The notes under the pieces were generated by a model, which searched no databases, had not been told where the DNA came from, and worked only from the letters and a program-made list of their open reading frames with translations. Positions 52,488 through 63,314 of a stretch of DNA of 64,000 bases are shown piece by piece. Origin of the DNA: Neoceratodus forsteri (lineage: Eukaryota > Chordata > Ceratodontiformes > Ceratodontidae); the NCBI GenBank assembly GCA_016271365.2, contig CM028131.1:174658501-174722500 (forward strand). The letters are read 5' to 3'. The stretch's first letter is position 1; every line of letters starts with the position of its first letter. Made by a program: the position numbers and the translations under genes.

Positions 52488-53640
52488 GTGGCACAGTAGT
52501 GCCACTATAGTTATGGTTGAGCACCCCATTTAAGGTTAAAGTGTGAAATTTTGCATCTCAATAACTTTGCCACCGTATGAAAGATTTGCCTGAAATTGGC
52601 AGGCATGGAGCAGAATCATAGATCTCTGAATCTGCCAAGTTTTGTAATGGTTTGAAATACAGTTGCAGAGTTATAAAGCAATATTCTGTAGCACATTTAC
52701 GCTTTTTTGTACATTCCTTGCTCGTGCCTATAGGTCGCGCTGTTTGCGCGACCAGTCCGAAAACTTCAGGAAACATGCGGACAGGGTCCCTGATGTGCCT
52801 TTCAAAGATGTCATGAAAAAATATTAAACGGTTCAAAAGTTATTCAAAAAACAAATTTCCCATTATAGTCAATGGGAAAAGTTAACAAAAGGTTCTACAG
52901 TGTTGCAAATGCAGTTTTTAGTGTCGCAAATGACCCCTGTAGTGTCATGAGTCAGCGATTTTTTTTCAGTTAGTGGGCACAGAAATGATGGGCATTTAAA
53001 TCTGGGACCCTCTAGGGACACAGTTCTTTTTGTGTTCACCTAGTCAGTCCCTGAAGATGCTAGCCATGTCTTTTTGGGGGTTAAACACCACAGAAATATG
53101 TTTTTGAAATTTTTGTAAAAAGTAGTGTCGCAAAGTAGTGTCTCACTCATGATACTTTCATGACTTCATTTGCGAAAGTGTCATGATTTATTACACTATT
53201 TTGCGACACTATGACCAAAATAACAGGAATTCTTTGCCACCCTGCTGCAAAACAATGGTTTAATCTTTTGGACTGAAATTTGGAGGGAAGAAAGCCAACA
53301 TCCTACAGATGTGCCTTTTAGTGGTGTGGTGACAAAATATTGCACGGCTGTAGAGTTACAGTGCTCCAAAGTTGATGCTTTTTCCCATAGACTAACATTG
53401 CGGCATCTGCCGCATCGTCTAGGGCCCGTATCTTGGAAACGCTTCAAGATACGGACTTTTCGTCGGAAAAATGGTTAACATCCCCCACTAGGGGGCTAAG
53501 TACAAAACTAGCTAGGAAAGTCATAATTTATATGAAACTTTAATTTTTTTTCTACATCGTTGGGTTCCTGAGATATAAGCAATTTAGTATTCCAAGTGCA
53601 CATTTACTGCTCCGAAGCCCATTATTATGCATACATTCTT
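52488..53640. repeat. Unidentified repeat with internal palindrome
   Basis: The style is that of a mobile repeat: TAGTGGCACAGTAGTGCCACTA at the left is itself a palindrome, and two GTGCCTTT..GTGTCATGA or GTGGTG passages recur around similar GACAAAATATT / GAAAAAATATT phrases (52800-52850 and 53310-53350). At 53124-53213 AGTGTCGCAAAGTAGTGTCT pairs with ACACTATTTTGCGACACT. No coding frame over 92 codons and no match to the other families here. Confidence 0.45.
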
Positions 53641-53689
53641 TGAAGTCACTGTGTTTCTCTATGCAGCTGTTGGTGAAAAAAATGGTGTG

Positions 53690-54440
53690 CACTTTCATTA
53701 CTGTCACAGTTAGTGCTCCCACTTGTGTTTCAGTAACTGTTTGCATTAGCATTCCTGTCTATGCCACCGTGTGTGTTACCCCTTTGCCTTTTTGTTTGCA
53801 CTTGCATTTGCGCTCCTGTTACCATTTGTGTTTCCATTACTGTTTCTGTTTGTGTTTTGTTTTGCATCAACATGTGCATTACCATTTGCATTTGTGTATG
53901 CTCTTCCGTTTGCATTTCCTTTGGCGTCATCGTTGCTGTTACCATTAGCATTTGCATTTCCTATTGTGGTACCATGACCGTGCACTTTACCATTTGCATT
54001 TCCATACGCACATGCATTTGCATCTCCATTTGTGTTACCGTTCCCATCTACACCACTGTGTGTGTTACCCTTTGCATTTTTGTTTGCTCTTGCGTTTGTG
54101 TAACTGTTAACATTTGTGTTTCCATTACTGTTTTTGTTTGCGTTTCCTTTTGTGTCACCATGTGCAATTCCATTTGTGTTGGCGTATGAGCTTGCATTTG
54201 CATTTGCGTTTCTGTTTCTGTTTCCTCTGGTGCCATCGTTGCTGTTACTGTAACTGTCTGCGTTTCCAATTATGCTACCGTGCCCATGTGCATTACAGTT
54301 TGCATTTCCGTACATGCTTGTGTTTGCGTTTCTGTTTTCATTAACATTTGCGCTTGTCTTTGTTTTACCATTTGCGTTATCATTTACATTTGCATCACCA
54401 TGTGCGTTAACGTTTGCACTTGCATTTCATTGCTGTTACT
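53690..54440. repeat. Degenerate hexamer satellite with 289-bp higher order
   Basis: About 750 bp are built from a hexamer close to TTTGCR (variants TTTCCR, TTACCR). On top of it a longer period is visible: CCACCGTGTGTGTTACCC at 53763 recurs as CCACTGTGTGTGTTACCC at 54052, and TCATCGTTGCTGTTAC recurs likewise, giving about 289 bp (roughly 48 hexamers). Because six is a multiple of three, long open frames with alternating Gly/Asn/Ala appear on the minus strand; these are by-products, not genes. Confidence 0.9.
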
Positions 54441-54528
54441 TAACTATTTGTAGTACACATCCTCAAAAAGAAGGGAACTTCATGGCAAAAAAAACTCCAT
54501 TTAATGCATGAGTTAGGGTTGTTCCACA

Positions 54529-54808
54529 GTGACAAAAGTGAGGAAATTCAATATTAGGGTTCCCATCCCCCCTTCCACCCCACCCCCACCCCGCCTCCAC
54601 CAACAGACATTGGGGTGTGTGTTGGGGTCTTCGGTTCTAACTCTCACCCCATTCTCCTATACTGCACCACCTCAGCTTGTTTGAACATGGAATGGGGTGA
54701 GAGTCAGGACTGACGATCCCAACGCACACCCCGATGCGTGTTGGTGGGGGTGGGGATGGGATGCAAGGGGGTGGGAACCCTAACACTGAATTTTCTCACT
54801 TTTGTCAC
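54529..54808. mobile_element. Foldback MITE related to the hAT 3' region
   Basis: GTGACAAAAGTGAGGAAATT at the left end pairs with AATTTTCTCACTTTTGTCAC at the right end. The inner arms TTAGGGTTCCCA / GGGAACCCTAA and GGGGTGTG.. / ..CACACCCC also pair. The GGGGTGTGTGTTGGGGTCTT and ACCCCATTC motifs match 13540-13625 behind the hAT transposase. Total 280 bp. CR1 sequence starts immediately to the right. Confidence 0.85.
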
Positions 54809-55512
54809 ATGTTCTTGCACGTCTGTTTTTCTGAAAGATGCTACCCTCTTGGACTTTGTTGATTCCCTTGAGGTATTTGAAAGTTTCTATCATGTCCCCC
54901 CTCTCCTCCCTCTTTTCCTCAAGGCTATAAATCTTAAGCTCCTTTAGACTTTCTTCATATGTCTTCTGGTGCAGACCCTGCACCATTTTGGTTGCCCTCC
55001 TCTGGACAGCCTCCACTCTATGTCTTTGCAGGGATGGGGTCTCCAGAACTGTACACAGTACTCCAGATGTGGTCTTACCAACTGTCTGTACAGAAGGCTA
55101 ACAACTTCCTGTTTTCTACTGGTGATGCCTCTCCCTATGCATTGCAGTATCCTCACAGCCTTCCTTACTGCCTTCTCACATTGCTGGCCCACCTTTAGGT
55201 CATCTGATATGACTACCCCTAGGTCCCTTTCCATTTTTGTTGTTGTCAGTATCTCACTCCCCATTGTGTACTCTTCCCCTTGTTTCCCAGGTGCATTACT
55301 TTGCACTTCTTTGAGTTGAATCTAAGCTTCCATACATTTGACCATTCCTCCAACCTTGCCAAGTCCTGTTTCATCCTTTCCACCTCATCTTGCGTATCAA
55401 CCCTGTTGCAGAGCTTTGTGTCATCTGCAAAGAGACATACTTTCCCTTCCAGCCCCTCTGCAATGTCACTTATAAAGACATTAAAAAGAACTGGCCCCAG
55501 TACTGAACTTTG
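54809..55512 (-). mobile_element. CR1 LINE 3' part (copy b)
   Basis: The minus strand reads FNVFISDIAEGLEGKV, CLFADDTKLCNRVDT (about 55445-55400), then [20 protein letters not shown] and [20 protein letters not shown] (54960-54830). The RT catalytic pair is intact. The 3' untranslated end is missing; a MITE occupies that side. It is truncated at about 55512 in the VLGP block. Closest by eye to the copy at 37130-40719. Confidence 0.9.
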
Positions 55513-55810
55513 TTATGACATCGGTATGCTGTAAACCTTACTTGACTATGTCATAATGATGAGATTACAGGATAGTGTCACCACCTGTCAAAATTCTTGG
55601 AAAGGAAAGGTGATCTGCTGCTTGAACATTCATTCAAACCACACACATTCTATTCAGACAGTTACAGACCCACTGCAGTATAGATCACAATGGCTAATTT
55701 CAGCACTTCAGCTGTTCACCATTCAAACCAGGAGGTATTCATAGCCTAGCAGAGCAAACACATTGAAAAAAACTATTTTTTTCCCCACAGTGGCTAGTTT
55801 TTCCATACAC

Positions 55811-55992
55811 TATAAAATACAACACTTGAGTAATGGTGGTCAACCACGGATGTAATCACCTCTTGCAGTTGCCATGACAACTGTAAACCTCTCAAGCTGT
55901 GCTCTCGAGGTTTACTTGGTTGTCCCGGCAACTGCTTCAGGTGATTACATTGTGGTTAACCACTGTTACTCAGTCATTATCCTCTATGTTAT
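55811..55992. repeat. Hairpin P1 of the shared-loop family
   Basis: GAGTAATGGTGGTCAACCAC pairs with GTGGTTAACCACTGTTACTC, and GTAATCACCT with AGGTGATTAC, around the core CTCAAGCTGTGCTCTCGAG (55891-55909). The flanks ACACTATAAAATACAA (left) and CATTATCCTCTATGTT (right) are shared with P2 and look like weak terminal inverted repeats. Confidence 0.8.
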
Positions 55993-56061
55993 GCTGCAGT
56001 AGCCATGTCATTCTCTTTGTTATACTGTACTAGCTACAGTACATATCTACTGCAGCATAAC
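55988..56061. repeat. Hairpin P5, small
   Basis: GTTATGCTGCAGTAG (55988-56002) pairs perfectly with CTACTGCAGCATAAC (56047-56061). An inner palindrome ATACTGTACTAGCTACAGTA lies between. It begins right at the CTATGTT that ends P1, as P3 begins at the CTATGTA that ends P2. The shared core is not inside it; ATGTCTCGAGCTGTGATG follows at 56073. Confidence 0.7.
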
Positions 56062-57043
56062 AACTCAGAACCATGTCTCGAGCTGTGATGACTCCAATCA
56101 TTCATCATGCATAGAAGACCAGGAGAACAAGTAATCTCGGCAACCGCTGACAGAACAAGAACAGTTAAATATGTGTAGCACATTTATGAACTTAATTTTC
56201 TTTTTAAAATGCAGTATTTTGTTTGTTTGATGCATCTCACTGTAATAATTTTGTTTTCTGAATATTTTTTAAAGCCAGTTTCCTCGCGAATGTTGCATGT
56301 TACTCACCTCACAGAGCCTGTAAGTAAAACCTTTTTATGTCAACAGAGGACTGACTCAGACTGAATCTGTTCTATTGAGAAATGTTTTAGTAAGGCATAC
56401 ACTATAAAAGCCAGTATAATGTATGTGGAGCATCAGTAATGCATAGTTTGCTATCTGTTTTTTTTCTTATAATCCCACCATTTTGATGTATTGTCTGTAA
56501 ATCTTCTTTGCCTACATCAGATCGGTGGGATTACAAGATGGAACAGATGACACCTGCATCGTTCTGTTGTCAGAATGAACGCGTGGTTGAAGTCGTCAAA
56601 TTTGAAACCCAAAATAACACAGCCTGCTTGAAAGTGCTTTTCGTATGCCCAAAGTAAAAAAATGTCCATAAATAACTATGTTTTTCTTTATTAATCTCAG
56701 GTTGCTTACTAACCTGTGAGGTGGCTTCTGTTCCATAATTTGCTTGCTTCCGACAGCCCCCTGAGGATGACGTACCTGGCGTGACCCAAATAAAAAAGAA
56801 ATCACATGATCGCGGTTGTCCAACCAGAATTGAAATCATAAGAATGTGCTCAAATCGACTTTTAAAAAACTAAATTGATGATTTACAGTCTGTTTTGTTG
56901 TTGTGTTGCCTGCTAAATAAAACAGATCAAAAAGATAACAGCTTCTTCGTTTCTTTGTGTGAGGTAAGAAACGGGGACAAAGTTAGGAGTAAGACACTGA
57001 ATTTTAATGTACATCTGGCACAAAAATAGCTAACAGACCCCAG
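56062..57043. other. Unassigned stretch between hairpins
   Basis: No element recognised. A minus-strand frame at 56839-56570 (89 codons) has no domain I know. Confidence 0.3.
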
Positions 57044-57229
57044 ACACTATAAAAGACAATGACTGGGATTCTGCTGTTTACCACATATGTAATTTCCTCT
57101 CACGGTTGACATAGCGACAGCAAACCTCTCGAGCTACACTCTCGAGGTTTACATAGTCGGCATGGCAACCACTTGAGGAGATTATAATGATGCAGTAAAC
57201 AGCAGAATCCCAGTAATTATCCTCTATGT
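57044..57229. repeat. Hairpin P2 of the shared-loop family
   Basis: CTGGGATTCTGCTGTTTA (57063-57080) pairs with TAAACAGCAGAATCCCAG (57196-57213) perfectly. The inner arms TTGACATAGCGAC and GTCGGCATGGCAA pair less well around the core CTCGAGCTACACTCTCGAG (57128-57146). Flanks ACACTATAAAAGACAATGAC and ATTATCCTCTATGT match P1. Confidence 0.85.
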
Positions 57230-57391
57230 ATACCTTACCATTTATAACAAGCTTGTGAACTCATCTCAAGGTCGTCATGGTGACTGAACCTCTCAAGCTA
57301 CGCTCTCGAGGTTCAAATGGTCACCATAACAATCTCTCAATGAGTTAACAAGCTTGTTATAAATAGTAAGGTATACATTATCCTCTATGTT
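57228..57391. repeat. Hairpin P3 of the shared-loop family
   Basis: GTATACCTTACCATTTATAA pairs with TTATAAATAGTAAGGTATAC, and ACAAGCTTGT is shared inside both arms. The core is CTCAAGCTACGCTCTCGAG (57292-57310), with GGTCGTCATGGTGAC against GGTCACCATAAC around it. The right flank repeats ATTATCCTCTATGT. It starts inside the right flank of P2. Confidence 0.85.
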
Positions 57392-58143
57392 TGTCCCCAC
57401 CATTTAAAAATATATAGGAATCCCTATAAACAGTGATATAGATTCCTCAATTCCTCCACATCTGTGCTAACACTGGTTCTTTACATTCTTACACATTTTT
57501 GTATTTATCTGTGAGATACAGTATGCTCTAACCATTACATTTTGGGGAGGGGGTGATTTTGTTCTTTTCAGTACATATAGCTCTTGTTATCCTCAAAGCA
57601 CAAGTTTCTCCATTGTTGTGAAGTCAATTTTAAAGTAGTTTATATGTACCATTTATTTTTTTTGTTTTCTCCCATGGTCCTTTTCCCCATCATCAGCTTA
57701 TTACATAGTCTTGTAATAATTTAGCTGTATCTTGGTTTATAATATTTTGTTGATCTTGTATATGTTTATAAAATTAGGGTGTGGGTCAAAATAAAAGTAT
57801 TTACACAGATTACTAAATTTACTCTTTAAAGTAAGATTGGTTAGAAAAGTTTATTTTTGGGAAGATGAAAATAGTTCCCTAAATTTTGATAACAATACAA
57901 ATGTTCCCATATTCCAACAGCTGTATCCATGCTTGAGTCTCTAAGACACTCAGCACTATTAAATTTCCTTCAATGCCTTCTGACCAAGGAAATGTTCTTT
58001 CTTAAATATTTAGGTGCAACCAAGGAAAATAAGTTATTGAAAGTTTGTTGAATGCTGTTTCTGTTAGGGATCATATAGAGGAAAATAAGGGTGGATAAAT
58101 TTTTTTTTCTGGAAACTCAATAAAAAATTATTTACGCTTCTGG

Positions 58144-59753
58144 GGCCCGATTCTAGAAGAATGGTGCAAGTTGCGGCCTAACACAACTTGCACCACCCGC
58201 AACTGTGACATTGACCCTGTGCCCTATTCTAGAAGGGGCAGGGTCTCCGCAGCAAAGTCCTGTGACTTGCGCTATGCGGCCAGATACGCTGAACTGCAGG
58301 CATAGCTGGTGAGCATGCTGCAAGGCACTACAGTGGGGCAGTGTGGTCAACCCCTCCACCCATGCCCTGACCCCTACTCACCAGCCACAAATGCAGTAGA
58401 TACTCAGATAGCTCTTGTAGTCTAGCGGCCCCCCTCAAACTGTTAAACATTACATGGACTGCTCCCATATCCCTGGTGGTCTAGTGCCCCCCCGAACTGT
58501 ATCATAACTATAGATATGAGTCCCATATCCCTGGTAGTCTAGAGTCCCGCCTGAACTGTAGTATAATTATAAATATGTGCCCTTATCCCTGGTTGGCTAG
58601 CAGCCCCCCTGAACTGTATTACAATAATAATTATGCACCCCATATCTCTGGTAGTCTAGGGGCCCTACCCAGCCATGCCTGCCCACCCAGCACCCCCCAC
58701 CCATCCCCAGCCAGCAACTGACACAGGCCACCTCTCACCACCATTGCCAGCCACTGACTGAGTTCAGCATCAGTGTGTGCTGTAAAGATGCGCTCAGATA
58801 TTAATATCTGGGTGTGTCTTTTCAGTACACACACTGATACCAGACTCTATCGGTGGCTGGCCATGGTGGTGAGAGGTGGGCTGTGCCAGTCGCTGGCTGA
58901 GGACAGGTGCGGGGTGCTGGGTGGGCAGGCATGGCCAGCTGGGGGGCTTACTAGACTACCAGGGATACGAGATGCATAATTATTATTATTATAATACAGT
59001 TCAGGGGGGCCACTAGCCTACCAGAGATAAAGGGCTCATAATTATTATTGTAATACAGTTCAGGGGGCGCCACTAGCCTACCAGGGATGAACGGCTCATA
59101 TTTATTGTTGTAATACAGTTTGGGAGGGTGCTAGCCTACTATGGATAAGGGGCACATATTTATAATCATACTACAGTTTAGGGGGGCTGCTAGACTACCA
59201 GGTCTGGCATTTTGCAGCATATGTGGCCTGTGACCCGTGGTTCAGGGCATGGGTGAGGGAATGGCAGTGCCGCCCTGCAGGGCATCTGCCAATGGATGTT
59301 TTGGGAGGCTGGGGTATGGGTAGCCCTTTGGGGCCCTGCTGGGGTGTGCTGGGCATGGGGGGTGAGACCTGCTGGACAGCCGATGGGTCTACAGGACCCC
59401 CGGAGGTGTCTGTAAGTTATACCTGCTAAATGCTGGTATAATTTACATTGCTGGATCTCCTCCGGGGGTTCTTGTAGAATCCCGATGTGGGCACTTTATG
59501 GCTGACCTTCAAGAACGGGGCACAACTGCTGCTGTAAACACCCTAGTGCCATGTTGCAGGGGGTTTCTGTGGTGTAACTGCTGTTTGGCGCAAGCGGCCT
59601 GCATCATGTCACAGGCCACTATGTAGAATTGCACATGTCACAACTGCTGATGTAAGTTGCTACATTATTATTATAATTATTATTTGCTACATGCACCATT
59701 CTACATGGCACAATTGCAGTTATATCAGGCATAACCCTTCTAGAATCAGGCCC
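58144..59753. mobile_element. Giant foldback element, copy 3 (1.61 kb, CTGG duplication)
   Basis: The ends GGCCCGATTCTAGAAG and CTTCTAGAATCAGGCCC are inverted repeats, flanked by CTGG at 58140-58143 and 59754-59757. L1 sequence continues on both sides. Inside, CATATCCCTGGTGGTCTAGT units (58420-58670) oppose inverted CTAGCCTACCAGGGAT units (58950-59205). GC-rich spacers pair, and the centre at about 58802 reads CAGATATTAATATCTG. No transposase. It shares architecture and the CCTGGTGGTC phrase with copies 1 and 2 but differs in terminal sequence (TTCTAG instead of ATATTC). Confidence 0.85.
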
Positions 59754-60054
59754 CTGGTCTTTTTTCAAATGTTGCTAATTCTAGACAAGAGCATGATCTG
59801 TCTTAAAATGGAACACCCATTCCCATGTCAATCTAAGTTGGATTTTTAACCCTTGCTGTACTGCCAGTGTGTGTACATGTCCTAAAAACCTATACATTCT
59901 AAATCTTCTGGCAGCCTATGGGTTAAGTTATATACTTCCAAATCTGGATAACTATATCCTCCCATTTGCCTAGGATAACTAGTTGTTGCCATCCTATTTG
60001 GGGTTTCCTACCTCTAAACAAAAATTTAGAGAAGATCCTTCTCATTTTTATTTT

Positions 60055-61625
60055 TATTTAACTTTTGTTTAATGGGTAAAAACCCAAGGGCATAAATGAC
60101 CATTTTAAAGGATGACCCCTACATATATTCCATTGCACAAAACATGTACAATCCATAACATCCCAATAGAAAAACAGAATTTGAACTTCAAAGGTACATA
60201 ACAAATTGAAGGAAATAAGTTACTTTTTGTAATGCTGACTTAAAAACCTTTTTGGATTGTATATTTTGCATGTCAACAGGAAAAGAATTCCAGCCTTTGA
60301 TGTCTCTGTAGGGATATGATTTCTGACCCAAGGCCATTTTAAAGAAAACTGATTTGCAGTGTCTATCCTGGGCTGATCTAGTGGTACTAGAACTTAAATT
60401 ACTAGTTGTAAAACTCATAAACTTAAAAGATGTGGAATTAAAAAGTAACCTTCTAAAATTAAAAAAATAAATTACAGACATCTTGCTTCAAATGAAAACC
60501 AATTCAGGGAACTATATACAGTGTAGTGATGAGTAATTTAGGACTAGACAAGGAAAATCAGTACACTGAATTGTAGGAAACCTGTAATCAGGTAACCAAT
60601 GTGCCTATTGCTGTTGTATAGACCAGAATACCATACTTTAACAAAGAAATCCATTCTGACTATGTTAAAAGTTTCCTAGACTGAGCTAGACTGAGCAGTT
60701 AGGCAATTACATACACAAAACAGCTGTCCCAATCTCATGTGTGAAATTTTAATCAGTCCATTAATGTGATTCAAAAATGTTAAGGTACTGTACTATCAAT
60801 AGTGAATCCCATGTATTTAAAATAGTCAAATGTTCTATCTGTGTTTCCCCCTCTAACCAAAACTGGAAGGGGAGCAGAAATCTGACACAGCAATTTCTGG
60901 CAAGAGCCACATTCATGTACTTGTTTTTTTTTTTTCACATTCAACAGTAGTCCAGTGCCCCTTGGCCAAGCCTAAACCAAATCAAAATCCAATTGTAAAT
61001 GAGAATTAACATCTAGCAAAGAAGCCACTTCCTGTACACAACTATATAATCAGCATAAAATATCAATTAAGGGTTAAAAAAAGTAAAGGCAAATAATAAA
61101 AAAAAAATACTAAAAAAGTAATGGGCCCAAAACAGAGCCCTGTGGAACACCAATATCAATTTTAATTTCGGGAGAAGAAATGTCATTTAAAGTAACTTTT
61201 TGAAACCTATCCATTAAATGATTTTTAAACCAAGCAACTAAAAACAAGGAAAACCCAACCCCCCTAAGCTTAGACAGCAGATGATTGTGGTGCACCAAAT
61301 CAAAGGCCTTTGAAAGACCTATGAATAAGGCCACAGCCATGTCCCCACTGCCCATGGCCCATGGAAGAAAACTATTGAATTCAAGAACTACAGTCAACGT
61401 GCTATTGTTCTGATGAAATCCATTCTGAGATTCTGTGAGGATCTGATTTGTCTTTAAGAAAACCTGAAGCTGATCATACACTGTTCTTTCTAGGACCTTG
61501 GACAGTGGGCAGATAAAGAGATCAGTTGGTAGTTGTTAGCCATGGTGCAGTCACCTGATTTGAAAATGGGCACTATGGTCACCTGGTTCCAGAGCAGTGG
61601 TACCTCACTATTGGTCAATGATAAA
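60055..61625 (-). mobile_element. L2/Kiri-type LINE 3' part inside the L1
   Basis: The minus-strand frame 61481-61110 has YDQLQVFLKTNQILTESQNG, the ALFIGLSKAFDLVHHNHLLS block and the intact GVPQGSVLGPLLF block. A later frame (60481-60188) ends GQKSYPYRDIKGWNSFPVDM, the usual C-terminal block of this group. The 3' tail is TTAAATAAAAATAAAAATG near 60060-60045. The RT catalytic segment falls in an AT-rich decayed stretch (about 61100-61060). L1 coding resumes on both sides. Confidence 0.75.
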
Positions 61626-62720
61626 TAATGCACATAAGGGGTAAGCCATCAAATCAAAACCCAAGGATAGTTAAACATCAGCAAATGCATTGATTTTGAA
61701 ATGATTTTCTTTAAATACTGTTACCTTGATTGCTTGATTGCTTCTTAAGTAGTTCAGAAATGGTTCTAAGCACAAAACAAACATGACTGGCGACAAGGAG
61801 TAACTCTGTCAGACCCCAATAAGTATTTAAAATGGTTTTGATACATATAAATTGACTAGAAACCTTACAGTCATATTTACATATATAAAACAATCAACAA
61901 ATACAGAATTTGTGGAACCACCGATACCACCAAACATTTTAACATACGAGATCTGTTAAGCACATCAAAGGCTTTACTTGCATCAATAGCTACTGCATGG
62001 TATATTGAATTTTGTTTTTTGATGTAATGTAATAAGGCTTGAACTCATCTTGTAGCATGTGCAACTGTCCTTGGATGAACCTGAATTGATCTGGGTGGAT
62101 GGTCTCAGGCAGAGAAATCTTCAGTCAATTCACCACCAACTTGGCAATTAACTTGTAATTGATATTGAATAGGGCTATAGGTCCATACGTGTCTGTTTTT
62201 TTTTAATCTTTTCTCTCCTTCAGGATTAAAATCACCTTTGCCTACTCCATCAATTTGTGTGTCTGTCTGAGGCTATCCTCCTGCTCTAATATCATTAATT
62301 CAATCCAGTGTGCTAATTTTTCCAAGAATGTTATGAAAAATTCTACTGTGAAACCATTCGAGTCTGGACATTAAATTTTGGCATATTAAGAATGTCTTCT
62401 TTTATGTCCTGACTTGAGAATGGTTTCTACTTTACACTTAAGCTTTAATAAACCTGAATTATTTAGTTAACTGTCAAATTTAATTGTATAACCCTGAATT
62501 CTTTATGTAACTATCAAATTTAATCTATCTGTTCATGATCTTCTTTGATATATTGTTTTATAATTTTGTTTTATAGTCATCTTATTTCTCCATCTTTATA
62601 AACTCTATTACATTGATTATCCTCTAATACCCTGTCAACTTTTTCTCTTTTTTTAAGCAAGGTGGCCAGACTCTTTCAAGATTTATCACCTAGTAGGCAC
62701 TTAAGGTGAGAGACAGTGGG

Positions 62721-63302
62721 ATACTGGGAAAGATAAATTCACAAAAGAATATTGGTTTAATAAGATTTATTATATATGGGTTTACACTGACAATCACATT
62801 AAAAGTTGCATTCTCCTTTTCATTAATTAGTAGTGTTTTTTCTTTATTATTAATTTTTTTTTTACAAACTGTTCTTTTTAAGGGTGTTTAATTTGTTGTT
62901 CCCCTTAATATATAAGTTAAGGGGGAGGGGAGTGGTTGTACAATTTTTTATTAGCTGTTTTTAAGAATTTCTTTCATTTTCTTGCTTTTTTGTTCTTAGT
63001 TACAGACACATTCTGCATTGTGGCACATATTTTCTTTCAGTATTTCATATTTTTCACTTGAGATTTTCCCGGTTACTGCCAGTGCATACTGTGACACCAA
63101 TGGCAGTGAAAAGCATGATGAAACTGATCTGTATGAAGGGCCATGTAAACCTGTTATAGCAACAAAACCTTTAATGCAGCAGTGCAACAAAATTGGGCAA
63201 ATACATTGACCCTACCTTTTTTTTCACTATAAAAGATTCCAAACATCTTCCAATTTTATTTGATGGTAAAATGTTCTTATTTGACAAAAATGTGAGTATT
63301 TT
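62721..63302. other. Unassigned AT-rich stretch
   Basis: Contains T runs (62846-62862 and elsewhere) and no recognised element; it may be the 5' continuation of the L1. Confidence 0.3.
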
Positions 63303-63314
63303 ATAAATGTTTTA

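Larger units (their letters stand above)
57640..62720 (-). mobile_element. L1-type LINE ORF2, split by two insertions
   Basis: The minus strand carries, from the right: EN-RT linker debris (62720-62480), the RT block YGPIALFNINYKLIAKLVVN (about 62200-62140), PDQFRFIQGQLHM, a decayed LSPLLF region, FKINAFADV (about 61690), then after a LINE insertion the block FRGRKPQIG..GGYSYPDLEVYNL (about 60030-59930), and after a giant foldback more C-terminal debris (58139-57780). The catalytic pair is changed (F-A-D-V). All frames are broken. The two inserts are 58144-59753 and about 60055-61625. Confidence 0.75.

Noticed and set aside
53776..54315. A 179-codon minus-strand frame rich in Gly, Asn and Ala (and a 142-codon plus-strand frame rich in Cys, Val and Ile)
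   Set aside because: Both are forced by the hexamer satellite, whose period keeps frames open; alternating residues reflect the repeat, not a protein.
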